From positions 124,001 through 188,000 of the forward strand of contig BPAJ01000001.1 in assembly GCA_019652555.1 (NCBI GenBank): a stretch of 64,000 bases of DNA. Direction: 5' to 3'. Numbering within the stretch: position 1 is the stretch's first letter; each line of letters begins with the position of its first letter. Positions 30,844 through 43,398 of the stretch are shown piece by piece. Made by a program: the position numbers and the translations under genes. The notes beneath the pieces are model-generated. The model searched no databases and was not told the origin of the DNA. It worked only from the letters and a program-made list of their open reading frames with translations. This DNA comes from Gammaproteobacteria bacterium (GTDB taxonomy: Bacteria > Pseudomonadota > Gammaproteobacteria > Magnimaribacterales > AG-339-G14).

Positions 30844-31346
30844 ATAGTCTTGATGATAAAAAACCTTCAATTTTTAATTTTTATTTTTTTGTAGGACTTA
30901 CTTTAATTATCGCTTCAATGGTTGAAGTCTTATTAAATGACCTCCTGCTATCTAGGCTAACTTTGCCTCTAACCTTGATGACATTAATTTATTGGAATGT
31001 AGCAACGCCAAGAAATATAGGTTTTTTTTGGACTATGCTTTCTGGTTTCATTTTAGATATTTTTTTGGGATACCTCTTAGGAATTCATGTTGTTATCTTT
31101 CTTTTGACATCTTACTTTTCGCAAAGATACTTCCATAGGTTTAGAGCTTTATTTAGGTTGCAACAATCTTTGATTGTGGCAATTATTGTTTTTATATATC
31201 AAATTTATTTCATTTTGATTTCCAATAATTTCGCCTTATCAATTATTTTTGAATTATTAATCTTAACAATCATCTCTAGCTTATTTTGGCCAATTATTTA
31301 CGGAGTTTTGAGATATTTGAGGATAAAACTTACTTACGGACAATAA
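30840..31346 (+). CDS. mreD: rod shape-determining protein MreD
   Basis: Small multi-TM protein after mreC. Confidence 0.88.
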   Translation: MNSLDDKKPSIFNFYFFVGLTLIIASMVEVLLNDLLLSRLTLPLTLMTLIYWNVATPRNIGFFWTMLSGFILDIFLGYLLGIHVVIFLLTSYFSQRYFHRFRALFRLQQSLIVAIIVFIYQIYFILISNNFALSIIFELLILTIISSLFWPIIYGVLRYLRIKLTYGQ

Positions 31347-31355
31347 AAATTTTGC

Positions 31356-32069
31356 TTAAGTTACTTCGCCAAGATAAACCTTTCTGACGATTTCATTTTG
31401 CACAATTTCATTTGGAATCCCTTGAGCGATAACTTTTCCTGCGTTAATGACATAAATGTAATCACAAATATCCAAAGTAGCATTTACATTGTGATCACTT
31501 ATTAGAACACCTATACCTTTCTCTTTAAGATTTTTAATCAAAGTCTTAATCTCATTTATTATCAAAGGATCAATTCCTGCAAAAGGCTCATCAAGCAATA
31601 TAAGTTTGGGGTTTAACGCAATTGCTCTAGCAATTTCAACTCTTCTTCTTTGACCTCCAGATAAAGAATTACATTTTTGAGTTTTGATGCTCATGAGATC
31701 AAATTCTTCAGAGATTCTAGTAAATTTGTTATCAATTTCTTTCTTTTCATATTTTTTTGCTTCAAGCGCAGCCTTTATATTTTCTTCAACGGTGAGTTCT
31801 CTGAATACTGAAGGCTCTTGAGGCAGGTAAATAACCCCTAATTCAGATCTTTTTTCAAAACTTAGGTTGTTAACTATTTTTGAATCATAGAGCACTTCGC
31901 CTTCAGAAGGTTTGCTCAAACCAGCCAGAATAGAGAACAAAGATGTCTTACCTGCTCCATTTGGACCTAGTAAGCCGTATATAGAATCTGAGGAAATAGA
32001 AATATCTATACTCTCGAGAATATTTACTTTATTTGAAACTTTTTTAAGTTTTTTTCCCTCAATACGCAT
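31356..32069 (-). CDS. lptB: LPS export ABC transporter ATP-binding protein LptB
   Basis: GLLGPNGAGKTSLF, LSGGQRRRVEIARA, LLDEPFAGIDP. Confidence 0.95.
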   Translation of the reverse strand: MRIEGKKLKKVSNKVNILESIDISISSDSIYGLLGPNGAGKTSLFSILAGLSKPSEGEVLYDSKIVNNLSFEKRSELGVIYLPQEPSVFRELTVEENIKAALEAKKYEKKEIDNKFTRISEEFDLMSIKTQKCNSLSGGQRRRVEIARAIALNPKLILLDEPFAGIDPLIINEIKTLIKNLKEKGIGVLISDHNVNATLDICDYIYVINAGKVIAQGIPNEIVQNEIVRKVYLGEVT

Positions 32070-32074
32070 TTTAA

Positions 32075-32707
32075 TTAATAATTTTTAATATTAAGTTTTG
32101 ATGGAAAAATTAATTCTCCATTTGATTTTAACTTCACCATAGACGTCTCTGTCTCTAAACCTTTGTTATCTTTAAGGTATACAGGGCTACCTTTAAAAAC
32201 TATCTCATCTTCATTCAGAATAATTTCTTTCACAGAAATTTCATATTCATCGATAAAAATGATTAATTCATCAGATGATAAGTTTCTTTTGTTAAGATCA
32301 ATATCAACTTTACTAGCTTTTCCTAAAATATCTTTTTCATTTACCTTTCCAGAAATTTCAGTCTTATTATCAAGTTGCACTATATTTTTATCGTAAGCAA
32401 TTGTTCCCTTATTTGAAATTATTTTTAAAAAAGTATTTTTTCCGGAAATATCTATTTTTGGCTGGTAAACATAAAGATTTTTTTCATCTTTCAAAGAATT
32501 AACCATTGAAGAATTTACTTCTAAAATAAAATCACTTTCTTTAAAGCCTAAATTAATAGAAATATTTTTTGCTTCAAAAATAACTTCATTATTTTGTTTT
32601 ATTAACTCAGAAGATGATGAGTTTAAAAAAAATGAAGACAAGAACAAGACAGAACCAATAAGAAAAAATAAAGCAACTAAATATACAAAAATGCTTTTTG
32701 GCATCAA
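32075..32707 (-). CDS. lptC: LptC-like LPS export protein
   Basis: N-terminal TM anchor + OstA-like beta-rich domain; position between kdsD and lptB. Confidence 0.72.
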   Translation of the reverse strand: MMPKSIFVYLVALFFLIGSVLFLSSFFLNSSSSELIKQNNEVIFEAKNISINLGFKESDFILEVNSSMVNSLKDEKNLYVYQPKIDISGKNTFLKIISNKGTIAYDKNIVQLDNKTEISGKVNEKDILGKASKVDIDLNKRNLSSDELIIFIDEYEISVKEIILNEDEIVFKGSPVYLKDNKGLETETSMVKLKSNGELIFPSKLNIKNY

Positions 32708-33681
32708 ATTATTTTTGCTGAAAGAATTTCATGCATTCTGATTAAACCTGTTATTTTTTTATTCGAATTCTTTACTATCAATGAATAGATTTTTTGATCT
32801 TCCATTATCCTTGAAACATCAAGGACAAGATCAACATCTTTAACAAATTTAAAATTTTTAGTCATGACTTCTTTTATAGGCGTTGATGTAAGATCTATAC
32901 GATTGTTTATCATTCTTCTTAAATCTCCATCTGTAAAAATACCTTTCACGATACCTTTAATTTTTATTAAACCTAATCCAAACCCTTTTTTTGATATTTT
33001 TTCCATTGCATCAATTATAGAAATATTTCCATCTATAAAAGGTAAGTCTTTTTCTTTGATCATAATTTCTCTTACCTTAATGAAACTTTTACCAAGACTA
33101 CCTCCTGGATGATTTGCACCAAAGTCAGATCTTTTTAAACCTTCGTAGTTTGTTATAGCTACAGAAATAGCATCTCCAATCATCATCATGGCAGTAGTGC
33201 TGGATGTTGGTGCAAGATTTAGCATATCCGCCTCTTTTTTTAAATTCAAAGATATGTGCGCTTTAGATGAAAGTGCAATTGAGGACTTTTTGTTTCCTGT
33301 AACAGAACAAATATTCACTTTTTTTTGCTTAAGATTTGGCAAAAGATCTACCAATTCTTCCGTCTCACCTGAGTAAGAGAAAATAATTAATGAATCTTTT
33401 TTAGTTATCGCACCAAGATCTCCATGACTAGCCTCGGCGGCATTTATATAAAAAGACGGTTTTCCAAGGCTAGAAAGAGTAGCTGATATTTTTTCAGATA
33501 CCTTTCCTGACTTACCTATGCCTAAAAAAATTAAATTTCCTTTTGTTTCTAATAAAAAGTTACAAACGTTATTGAATTCATTTTTCGAAATACCCGAAGA
33601 AACCTCTTGAAGAGCATCAATTTCGTTTGAAATTACTTTTTTACCAATTGCAAAAAAATTAATTTTTTTTGGTTTTTTCAT
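32704..33681 (-). CDS. kdsD: D-arabinose-5-phosphate isomerase (KpsF/KdsD; SIS + CBS domains)
   Basis: FLGIGKSGKV, SASHGDLG, LAPTSSTTAMMMIGDA; two CBS motifs. Confidence 0.93.
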   Translation of the reverse strand: MKKPKKINFFAIGKKVISNEIDALQEVSSGISKNEFNNVCNFLLETKGNLIFLGIGKSGKVSEKISATLSSLGKPSFYINAAEASHGDLGAITKKDSLIIFSYSGETEELVDLLPNLKQKKVNICSVTGNKKSSIALSSKAHISLNLKKEADMLNLAPTSSTTAMMMIGDAISVAITNYEGLKRSDFGANHPGGSLGKSFIKVREIMIKEKDLPFIDGNISIIDAMEKISKKGFGLGLIKIKGIVKGIFTDGDLRRMINNRIDLTSTPIKEVMTKNFKFVKDVDLVLDVSRIMEDQKIYSLIVKNSNKKITGLIRMHEILSAKII

Positions 33682-33731
33682 CTGTGATTAATTATCCTGT
33701 AGTAGACTAGGCTCTTTAAATCCGATTATAA

Positions 33732-35619
<1,888 letters not shown>

Positions 35620-35620
<1 letters not shown>

Positions 35621-36243
35621 TGTTAATTGTTTTACCAAAAGGAAGATTACTTAAAGAAATTAGAAATCTATTGGAGCTGATAGGCATATCTTTTGAAGAC
35701 TCATCAAGAAAACTGGTTATGGATACTTCTGTAAAAGATATCAAAGTAGCAATCCTTAGGTCTTGGGACATTCCAAAGTTTGTCAATAAAGGCATTGCAG
35801 ACATGGGGTTTGTTGGGAAAGATGTTCTAAACGAGATTGAAGATGAAGAAAATTTTTATGAATCTTTAGATATAGGATTAGGCAAGTGTCGTCTTTCTTT
35901 AGCCTCATATAAGCAAGTAACTAATTCAAACAAACCGATAGTAGCTACTAAATATCCAGTATCTGCAAAAGCTTTTTTTGCTTCAAAAATGCAAAACGTA
36001 GAAATAATAAAATTAAAAGGCGCAATAGAAATAGCACCAATTCTCGGGCTTTCAGATTATATTGTTGATCTTGTTCAAACAGGTAACACCCTGAAGGATA
36101 ATGGATTGTCTGAATTGGAGGTGATCCAAGACATTTCAACTAGATTAATCATTAACAAATCCTCTTTCAAAACAAATAATCAAAAGATAGAAAAATTAAT
36201 TATTTCCATGAAAAATGCTCTAAATGAAAACTTTAAAAATTAA
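35620..36243 (+). CDS. hisG: ATP phosphoribosyltransferase, short form (HisGs)
   Basis: LPKGRLLKE, DMGFVGKDVL, ADYIVDLVQTGNTL-type motif; 207 aa. Confidence 0.93.
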
Positions 36244-37528
36244 GAAAGTATCTTTTCCTGTCGCCAAAAAATACTTATTGCAGAGTAAATTTAGAAATCA
36301 GGCTGTTCACGTCAAAGAAACTGTTCGAAAAATAATACTTAATGTAAAAAAAAATGGTGATAAAGCATTAATAAAGATTTCTAACAAAATTGATAAGACA
36401 GAATTTAAAACAGTTACAGAAGCTTCTTTCAATAAGTCTGATTTAAAAAAAAATTATGAAAAGTTAGACAATGCAATCAAGAAAAACTTAAATTTCATTA
36501 AGAAAAGAATAATAAATTTTCATAAAGCAATAAAGACAAGTGATTTAAAAACAAAGGATGGGATATTTAATTTATTAGGTCAAATCCATAAACCAATAGA
36601 CAGAATTGGTCTTTATGCTCCTGGAGGCAAAGCTGTTTATCCATCATCTATTCTAATGACTGCATTAGTTGCAAGAGTGGCAGGCTCTAAAGAGATAAAC
36701 CTTTTTTTTCCTAGTTCTTCCGAGAAAGCAAAAACATTAATGTTAGGGACTGCTCATCTAGCAGGAATAACTAATGCTTATAATTTCGGTGGAGCACATG
36801 CAATAGCCGCTATGGCCTATGGGACAGAGTCGATATCAAAGTCAGATAAAATCTTTGGCCCTGGGAATAACTATGTTGCAGAAGCAAAAAGACAGGTATT
36901 TGGAGATGTTGGCATAGATTCATTTGCTGGCCCATCTGAGGTATTAATTATTTCTGATAAGAAAAAAGGATTTGAACAATTAGCTGCTGATCTAATTGCC
37001 CAAGCCGAGCATGGAGAAGACTCCAAATGTATTTTTATTCAAATTGGAAAAGGAGGATTAGGGGATTTGTTTAAAGAACTTGAACGACAAGTTACTGAAG
37101 CTCCAAGAGGAAAAACAATAAAAACCGCTTTAGAAAAAAATTCAATGTTTATACAGGTTAAAAATTTAGAAGAAGCAATTGAAATCAATAATCTTGTAGG
37201 ACCAGAACATTTACAAATTATTTACAAAAATTTTAAAGAGTCATTATTAAAAAGATTCATTGCTGGAGCCATTTTTGTTGGAGAAAACAATACAGCTGTT
37301 CTAGGAGATTATGCTGCAGGACCCAGTCATGTAATTCCAACAAATTCTGCTGCCAGATTTAGTTCGCCTGTTAGTATTGAAGACTTTTTAGTGAGAACCT
37401 CGGTAACAGAAATTAAATCCATTAAGAATAAGGCAAAATATAATGAACTACTTGATCATTCAATATTTTTAGCAGAGCTTGAAGGTTTGCATGGGCATGC
37501 ATATGCCTTGAAGCTCAGGCGCAAATAG
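36224..37528 (+). CDS. hisD: histidinol dehydrogenase
   Basis: GLYAPGGKAVYPSSILM, FGPGNNYVAEAKR, DSFAGPSEVL. Confidence 0.96.
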   Translation: MKTLKIKKVSFPVAKKYLLQSKFRNQAVHVKETVRKIILNVKKNGDKALIKISNKIDKTEFKTVTEASFNKSDLKKNYEKLDNAIKKNLNFIKKRIINFHKAIKTSDLKTKDGIFNLLGQIHKPIDRIGLYAPGGKAVYPSSILMTALVARVAGSKEINLFFPSSSEKAKTLMLGTAHLAGITNAYNFGGAHAIAAMAYGTESISKSDKIFGPGNNYVAEAKRQVFGDVGIDSFAGPSEVLIISDKKKGFEQLAADLIAQAEHGEDSKCIFIQIGKGGLGDLFKELERQVTEAPRGKTIKTALEKNSMFIQVKNLEEAIEINNLVGPEHLQIIYKNFKESLLKRFIAGAIFVGENNTAVLGDYAAGPSHVIPTNSAARFSSPVSIEDFLVRTSVTEIKSIKNKAKYNELLDHSIFLAELEGLHGHAYALKLRRK

Positions 37529-37531
37529 ATA

Positions 37532-38317
37532 CTATTTATCTACAATTGAATTGAAGACTTCAATTACTGTATCGACAGGAATAGCAAAATTTAACCCCTG
37601 ATTTCCTCCAGAAGTAGACCTAATAACATTTACCACGCCTAGTAATCTTCCTTTATCATCAATTAATGCTCCGCCAGAGTTTCCTGGATTTATTGATGCA
37701 TCAGTTTGGATAAAATTTCCTTTTTTATCTTGGAAAGTTCTGTTTATGGCGCTAACAATACCCTTACTGAATGATTGCCCTAATCCTTGAGGATTACCAA
37801 TTGCAATTACAGACTCTCCAACTTTAACCTGATCTATGTTTTTTCTTATTTTAAAGGGCTTTAGATCAATCGAATCAATAATTCCTAAAACTGCAATATC
37901 TGCTTCTGAATCAAATCCTAAAATTTGGGTTTTAACTGTTTTCCCTAAATGATTCTCTACTATTAATTCTTGATTTTGATTAAAAGCATCACTAATAACG
38001 TGAAAGTTTGTAACTATTAGACCTTTTTCAATAACAACTCCCGATCCATTAGGAAAAAGACCAGTTTTTACAACTCGTCTGTTGAATTTAAAACCAAATT
38101 CATTAGATTGTTCTTGCCACGCCTTCCATTTTTTTATTGTCCAAATATTTACAACCGAAGGGGAAGTTCTTTCGAGTACATTCGAAATATCATGATAGAT
38201 AGGGATATAGATATCTGTTTTGCCATAAAAACTAGAAAAAATTAAAGCAGAAAGGGCGCCTAAAACTATCCATAAAGATATGACAAAATAACTTTTTTTG
38301 ATCATTGGTAATAGCAA
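37532..38317 (-). CDS. DegS/HtrA-like serine protease lacking a PDZ domain
   Basis: TM anchor; catalytic triad contexts NFHVI (His), SEADIAVL (Asp), DASINPGNSGGAL (Ser); protein ends after the protease domain; adjacent to rplM as degS is. Confidence 0.88.
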   Translation of the reverse strand: MLLPMIKKSYFVISLWIVLGALSALIFSSFYGKTDIYIPIYHDISNVLERTSPSVVNIWTIKKWKAWQEQSNEFGFKFNRRVVKTGLFPNGSGVVIEKGLIVTNFHVISDAFNQNQELIVENHLGKTVKTQILGFDSEADIAVLGIIDSIDLKPFKIRKNIDQVKVGESVIAIGNPQGLGQSFSKGIVSAINRTFQDKKGNFIQTDASINPGNSGGALIDDKGRLLGVVNVIRSTSGGNQGLNFAIPVDTVIEVFNSIVDK

Positions 38318-38362
38318 TTATAACCTCTCTGAGTTATCATTCTCGCCTTTCAAAACTTATTT

Positions 38363-38791
38363 ATGGAAACTAAGAGTTATAAGAGCGGTAATGTCGAAAA
38401 AAATTGGCATCTTGTTGATGCTGAGGACAAAGTTTTAGGCAGATTGGCTGTGAAAATAGCAACAATTCTCTCAGGTAAAAACAAAGCCCAGTATTCCCCA
38501 AATGCTGACTTAGGTGACTTTGTAGTTGTTGTTAATGCTGAAAAAGTTAAGGTAACTGGTAATAAATTTTCTCAAAAAAACTATTATCATCACACCGGCT
38601 ATCCTGGAGGACTCAAGACAAAATCTTTTGAAAAGATGCAAGAAGATTCTCCTGAAAAAATAATTGAAAAAGCTGTTAAAGGAATGCTTCCTAAAAACAA
38701 ACTTGCTAATCAGATCATTAAAAAGTTAAAAGTTTATTCTGGTTCAGTTCATCCTCACATTGGACAGCAACCTAAGGAATTATCTATTTAG
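38363..38791 (+). CDS. rplM: 50S ribosomal protein L13
   Basis: [31 protein letters not shown]. Confidence 0.97.
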   Translation: METKSYKSGNVEKNWHLVDAEDKVLGRLAVKIATILSGKNKAQYSPNADLGDFVVVVNAEKVKVTGNKFSQKNYYHHTGYPGGLKTKSFEKMQEDSPEKIIEKAVKGMLPKNKLANQIIKKLKVYSGSVHPHIGQQPKELSI

Positions 38792-38795
38792 TAAT

Positions 38796-39185
38796 ATGTC
38801 AGAAGCAATATATGCAACAGGAAGACGAAAAAGCGCAACTGCTAGAGTTTACCTATATGAAGGCTCTGGAAACATATTAATAAATGATCTACCTTTAGAA
38901 GAATACTTCGGAAGAGAAGTAGCTAAAATACTGGTCAAACAGCCATTGAAGCTTTTAGATTGTGATCAGAAATTTGATTTCAAAATTAAAGTTTCTGGTG
39001 GAGGTTCCTTTGGCCAAGCTGGCGCCATAAGACATGGTATTTCAAGAGCGCTGGAAAAAAAGAATAGTGAATTCAGAGGAGCATTAAAGTCCGCAGGCTA
39101 TTTAACAAGAGATTCAAGAAAAGTGGAAAGAAAAAAAGTTGGATTAAGAAAAGCAAGAAAAGCACCTCAATTCAGCAAAAGATAA
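38796..39185 (+). CDS. rpsI: 30S ribosomal protein S9
   Basis: [42 protein letters not shown] at 38796. Confidence 0.97.
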   Translation: MSEAIYATGRRKSATARVYLYEGSGNILINDLPLEEYFGREVAKILVKQPLKLLDCDQKFDFKIKVSGGGSFGQAGAIRHGISRALEKKNSEFRGALKSAGYLTRDSRKVERKKVGLRKARKAPQFSKR

Positions 39186-39188
39186 AAT

Positions 39189-39782
39189 ATGCAACCCAAA
39201 AGTCCTCCTAATCCTGGTAGAAGGAAATTTCTCACATATACAACTTCATTCCTAGGAATTATCGGAGCATTTTTTACGGCGATACCATTTGTTAGTGCCT
39301 TTAAACCTAGTGCTAAAGCCGAGGCAGCAGGTGCGCCTGTTAAAGTTGATGTTTCAAAGTTACTTCCTGGAGAAATGATGACTGTTGAATGGAGAGGAAG
39401 GCCTGTTTTCGTCGTAAATATTCCAGAAGAAAATACAAATTTCATAACAAAAAATCTTGAAAGACTAGCTGACCCTGATATGGATGATCCTTCTCAACCG
39501 GAATATGCAAAAAATGAGATAAGGTCTAGAAAAAAAGGAATTGCAGTTTTGACCGGAGTTTGTACCCATTTGGGCTGCGCTCCAAAGTATTACCCAGAAG
39601 CAAAGCCAGAGGATTTTGATTCAAATTGGCAGGGAGGATTTTTTTGTCCTTGTCATGGTTCGAAATTTGATTTGGTCGGAAGAGTTTATGCAAACGTTCC
39701 AGCTCCTACGAATTTAGTTGTGCCTCCACATTTTTTTGAAAAAGATAACTTATTGGTTATCGGTTCAGACGGAGTAAGTTAA
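39189..39782 (+). CDS. petA: ubiquinol-cytochrome c reductase Rieske iron-sulfur subunit
   Basis: CTHLGC...CPCHGS Rieske motifs. Confidence 0.96.
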   Translation: MQPKSPPNPGRRKFLTYTTSFLGIIGAFFTAIPFVSAFKPSAKAEAAGAPVKVDVSKLLPGEMMTVEWRGRPVFVVNIPEENTNFITKNLERLADPDMDDPSQPEYAKNEIRSRKKGIAVLTGVCTHLGCAPKYYPEAKPEDFDSNWQGGFFCPCHGSKFDLVGRVYANVPAPTNLVVPPHFFEKDNLLVIGSDGVS

Positions 39783-41038
39783 TGAGCGAAAACACTATTG
39801 GGAAAAAAAGCCTTGATTGGGTAGATAAAAGGTTTCCCGTAATCGACCTTTTCGAAAGGCATCTTTCTAAATATTATTCTCCTTCCAACATAAATATTTG
39901 GTATTTATTTGGCTTTCTTTTATTGATTGTTTTGGTAATGCAGATTCTAACCGGTTTGTGGTTGATGATGAATTATACCAATACAGCAGAAGGAGCATTT
40001 TCTTCAATTGAATACATTATGCGGGATGTAGATTATGGCTGGCTTATCAGATACATGCATGCCGGCGGTGCATCAGCATTTTTTGCATTGATTTATCTGC
40101 ATATGTTTAGAGGCATGATGTATGGTTCATATCAGAAGCCAAGAGAATTAATTTGGGTTGGTGGATGGTTTGTTTATGTTCTTCTATGCGCAGAAGGTTT
40201 TACAGGCTATGTCCTTCCCTGGGGACAAATGTCATTTTGGGCGGCACAAGTAATTATATCTCTGGTAGGTTCTATCCCTTACTTTGGCGAAGATCTTGCT
40301 ATCTGGATCAGAGGTGATTACATAGTCTCAGGAATTACTTTATCGAGACTTTTTGCATTTCATGTAGTTTTATTACCTATTTTAATTATTGCGGTTGTTT
40401 TCTTTCACATTTTAGCTCTTCATGAAATTGGCTCTAATAATCCAGACGGCATAGATGTTAAAAAACATACAGATCAGGATGGAGTTCCATTGGATGCCAA
40501 GCCTTTCTTTCCATATGACATAACTCACGATTTTTATGCATTGGGAGTGTTTTTATTAATTTTTTGCACAGTGATATTTTTCTTCCCAGAAGGGGGAGGA
40601 TATATCATCGAGTACGTTAACTATGAGCCAGCTAATCCACTATCTACTCCAGCTCATATTGTTCCATCTTGGTACTACACTCCATTTTACGCAATGCTTA
40701 GAGCAATAGATTTCCCTCTATTTGGATTAACCGCTAAATTTCTGGGTTTTGTAGTTATGGCTGCGGGAATTGCAATTTTTGCTGCTTTACCTTGGTTAGA
40801 CAGAAGCCCAGTCAAATCAATTAAGTATAAAGGTATTTTCAGTAAAGTTTTTCTAGCTGGTTTTGTGATTAGTTTCTTCGTTTTAGCATATCTTGGATCT
40901 GTCCCTCCTACAGAGACTAAGAATATGCTTGCGAAAGTTTTTACTTTTCTTTATTTCGCCTATTTTCTCTTGATGCCTTTTTATACGAGATTTGAGAAAT
41001 GCAAACCTGTCCCAGAGCGTGTTGGAGATACAGCTTGA
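39782..41038 (+). CDS. petB: cytochrome b (bc1 complex)
   Basis: Cytochrome b TM topology; [12 protein letters not shown], haem His residues. Confidence 0.96.
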   Translation: MSENTIGKKSLDWVDKRFPVIDLFERHLSKYYSPSNINIWYLFGFLLLIVLVMQILTGLWLMMNYTNTAEGAFSSIEYIMRDVDYGWLIRYMHAGGASAFFALIYLHMFRGMMYGSYQKPRELIWVGGWFVYVLLCAEGFTGYVLPWGQMSFWAAQVIISLVGSIPYFGEDLAIWIRGDYIVSGITLSRLFAFHVVLLPILIIAVVFFHILALHEIGSNNPDGIDVKKHTDQDGVPLDAKPFFPYDITHDFYALGVFLLIFCTVIFFFPEGGGYIIEYVNYEPANPLSTPAHIVPSWYYTPFYAMLRAIDFPLFGLTAKFLGFVVMAAGIAIFAALPWLDRSPVKSIKYKGIFSKVFLAGFVISFFVLAYLGSVPPTETKNMLAKVFTFLYFAYFLLMPFYTRFEKCKPVPERVGDTA

Positions 41039-41697
41039 AAACCCTTTTTTATCTCACAATCATAACCTCGTCTTTCTTTATCTTTTCTGCAGGAGAATAC
41101 CGATGCGGTTCTATGGAGTGTGATTACTTCGAAGCAGATGTTTCAGATAAAGCTTCTTTGCAAAGAGGATTATCTACTTACATGAATTATTGCTACGGCT
41201 GTCACTCCCTTAAGTATTCTAGATACAAAAGGGTTGCCGAAGACTTACTTATTCCTTTGGAAATGTATGAGAATAATTTAATTTTTGATGGTTCAAAAAT
41301 AGGGGAACTTATGGAGATAAGTTTGACTAAAGAAGATGCAATAAATTGGCTTGGGGCTTATCCTCCTGATCTCACTTTAGAGGCCAGATTGAGAAGGCCT
41401 GATTGGATATATACTTACTTAAGAAATTATTATCCCGACTCTTCTAGACCTTACGGAGTAAACAACAGGGTCTATCAAAATGTAAATATGCCGCATGTTT
41501 TAGAAGACATGCAAAATAATCTTTCCGAAAGCCAATATGATCAAGTTATATATGATTTAACCAACTTCATGACATATGTGGCAGATCCTTCTGCAGAGCA
41601 ACGCAAAAGAATTGGGACTTATGTGCTACTTTTTTTGATAATTTTTACCGCTTTTGCTTATATGACATATAGAGAATTTAAAAAAGATTTAAAATAG
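41035..41697 (+). CDS. petC: cytochrome c1 (TTG start overlapping the petB stop)
   Basis: [12 protein letters not shown] haem-binding motif; C-terminal TM. Confidence 0.93.
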   Translation: MKTLFYLTIITSSFFIFSAGEYRCGSMECDYFEADVSDKASLQRGLSTYMNYCYGCHSLKYSRYKRVAEDLLIPLEMYENNLIFDGSKIGELMEISLTKEDAINWLGAYPPDLTLEARLRRPDWIYTYLRNYYPDSSRPYGVNNRVYQNVNMPHVLEDMQNNLSESQYDQVIYDLTNFMTYVADPSAEQRKRIGTYVLLFLIIFTAFAYMTYREFKKDLK

Positions 41698-41701
41698 TTT
41701 T

Positions 41702-42334
41702 ATGAGTCTTCTAAGCAACAGGTCTGCTATGGTTTTGTTCCATGATGATATTGGACATAGATCTCAAAAAGTTAGGATTGTAATTGCTGAGAAAGGAATA
41801 ACTTGCAATTTGGAGGTGCTCAGTAAAGATGATCTTCCTAAGGAAATTTTAGAGATAAACCCTGATGGACATTTGCCTCTTTTAGTAGACAGAGAACTCT
41901 CCTTGTATCACTCTGGTTTAATTGTTGAATATCTTGATGAAAGATTTCCTCATCCACCTCTTTTACCTGTTTACCCAGTTTCTAGAGCTCAATTTAGATT
42001 AATCCTTCAAAGAATTGAAAAGGACTGGGCTGAAAATTTAGATGTCCTTGAAAATACAAATTCTTCAAAACCACAAATTACAAAAGCAAGAAACGACTTA
42101 CAAAAAAATATTTCAAACTCTTTGGCGATGTTTGACAATAAAAAATTCTTCAGAAACGACGAGTTTTCAGTCTTGGATGCTGTAATTATTCCAATTCTGT
42201 TGAGACTTGATCATCATCAAATTAAAATTCCTAACAATAAAGCATCAAAACCTCTTTTTGATTATATTGAAAGGATGCAAGACTTACCCAGCGTCAAAGA
42301 AAGTTTTACTTCATTAGAAATAGAATTACTTTAG
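41702..42334 (+). CDS. sspA: stringent starvation protein A (GST-fold)
   Basis: GST-like fold; follows petABC (rplM-rpsI-petABC-sspA synteny). Confidence 0.9.
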   Translation: MSLLSNRSAMVLFHDDIGHRSQKVRIVIAEKGITCNLEVLSKDDLPKEILEINPDGHLPLLVDRELSLYHSGLIVEYLDERFPHPPLLPVYPVSRAQFRLILQRIEKDWAENLDVLENTNSSKPQITKARNDLQKNISNSLAMFDNKKFFRNDEFSVLDAVIIPILLRLDHHQIKIPNNKASKPLFDYIERMQDLPSVKESFTSLEIELL

Positions 42335-42336
42335 TT

Positions 42337-43398
42337 CTATTGAAAGCCAATTTTTTCTGGCGTGATAAAAATTCTATTTTCATCTTTTGTATATTCACCT
42401 AACAGTCCCTTAAAACTAGTGTTGATACCTCTGCCTAAAAATAATAGCGAATCAAATCCTAAAGCGTAAAAAAGCTTTTCTTGAATTTGTTTCTTTGAAA
42501 ACTCATCATCAAATAAAAAGTTATTGTTCAAAAAGATAGGGTGCTCTAAGCCTTTTAAATTAGAATTAAATTCCTTTTTTGAAAATCTCCATAAATCAAG
42601 TTGCCCAGGTAGGATATAAATTTCAGGTTCAAAAATTAAGTTGAAATTAATTGCAGGGATAATTCTTTCAGCCGTAACTTCTTTTGTATTAATGATAATT
42701 TTTTTTACATCTTTCCTGAATCTTGGCGTTTGATAAATTCTGTTTTGAGTTATTCTTTCTAACTCCCTTTTTCTGTTTGAACTTTTATTAATCTCGAAAA
42801 GGTTTGAAATTCTATTTTCAATGTTTGATTGCTTTTCGATTAAAAAATAATTTTCTGCTTTTAATTCTCTATCAGTTAAAACTACTGATTCTTCTCGAAG
42901 AATCTCAGGATCTGAACTGTAAAGATAGTCAACATAGTCATAGAAAGGATCAATGAAATTGAGATTTAATTTAACTTTTTCTTTTAATCCGACGATAACC
43001 AAAATATTGTTACTATTTTTTAAATTACAACTATTCAAAATATCTACCAAGTTATTATTGAGGAAAATTATTTTTTTTGTTTTGGTTAATATTTTTGAGC
43101 AATCAAAAGATTTTTCTTTGGAAAAATCTATAAAGTTGATTTGAGAATTTCTTTTCTGACCTTCCCTTAAAGTAAAGAAACCATTCTTTATTCCTTCTAA
43201 AAAGGATTTCTGAAAAGCGGTTTTGTCTTCAAAAAAAACAATGTCTATGTTTGAGTTTAATCGAGATGAACTCAGAACGAGATCTTTACTTTTAAACTCA
43301 TCAATATCATCTTCTTTTTTCGAGTATTCATTGCTAGATAAAGTGCAGCAAGTTAGGATGAAAACTAAGACAACATAAGAGATTATTTTTTTTAACAT
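42337..43398 (-). CDS. short LpoA-like lipoprotein (penicillin-binding protein activator family)
   Basis: Lipobox LTCC; C-terminus YALGFDSLLFL...FKGLLGEYTKDENRIF resembles LpoA; lpoA/rsmI divergent synteny; start refined to 43398. Confidence 0.68.
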   Translation of the reverse strand: MLKKIISYVVLVFILTCCTLSSNEYSKKEDDIDEFKSKDLVLSSSRLNSNIDIVFFEDKTAFQKSFLEGIKNGFFTLREGQKRNSQINFIDFSKEKSFDCSKILTKTKKIIFLNNNLVDILNSCNLKNSNNILVIVGLKEKVKLNLNFIDPFYDYVDYLYSSDPEILREESVVLTDRELKAENYFLIEKQSNIENRISNLFEINKSSNRKRELERITQNRIYQTPRFRKDVKKIIINTKEVTAERIIPAINFNLIFEPEIYILPGQLDLWRFSKKEFNSNLKGLEHPIFLNNNFLFDDEFSKKQIQEKLFYALGFDSLLFLGRGINTSFKGLLGEYTKDENRIFITPEKIGFQ

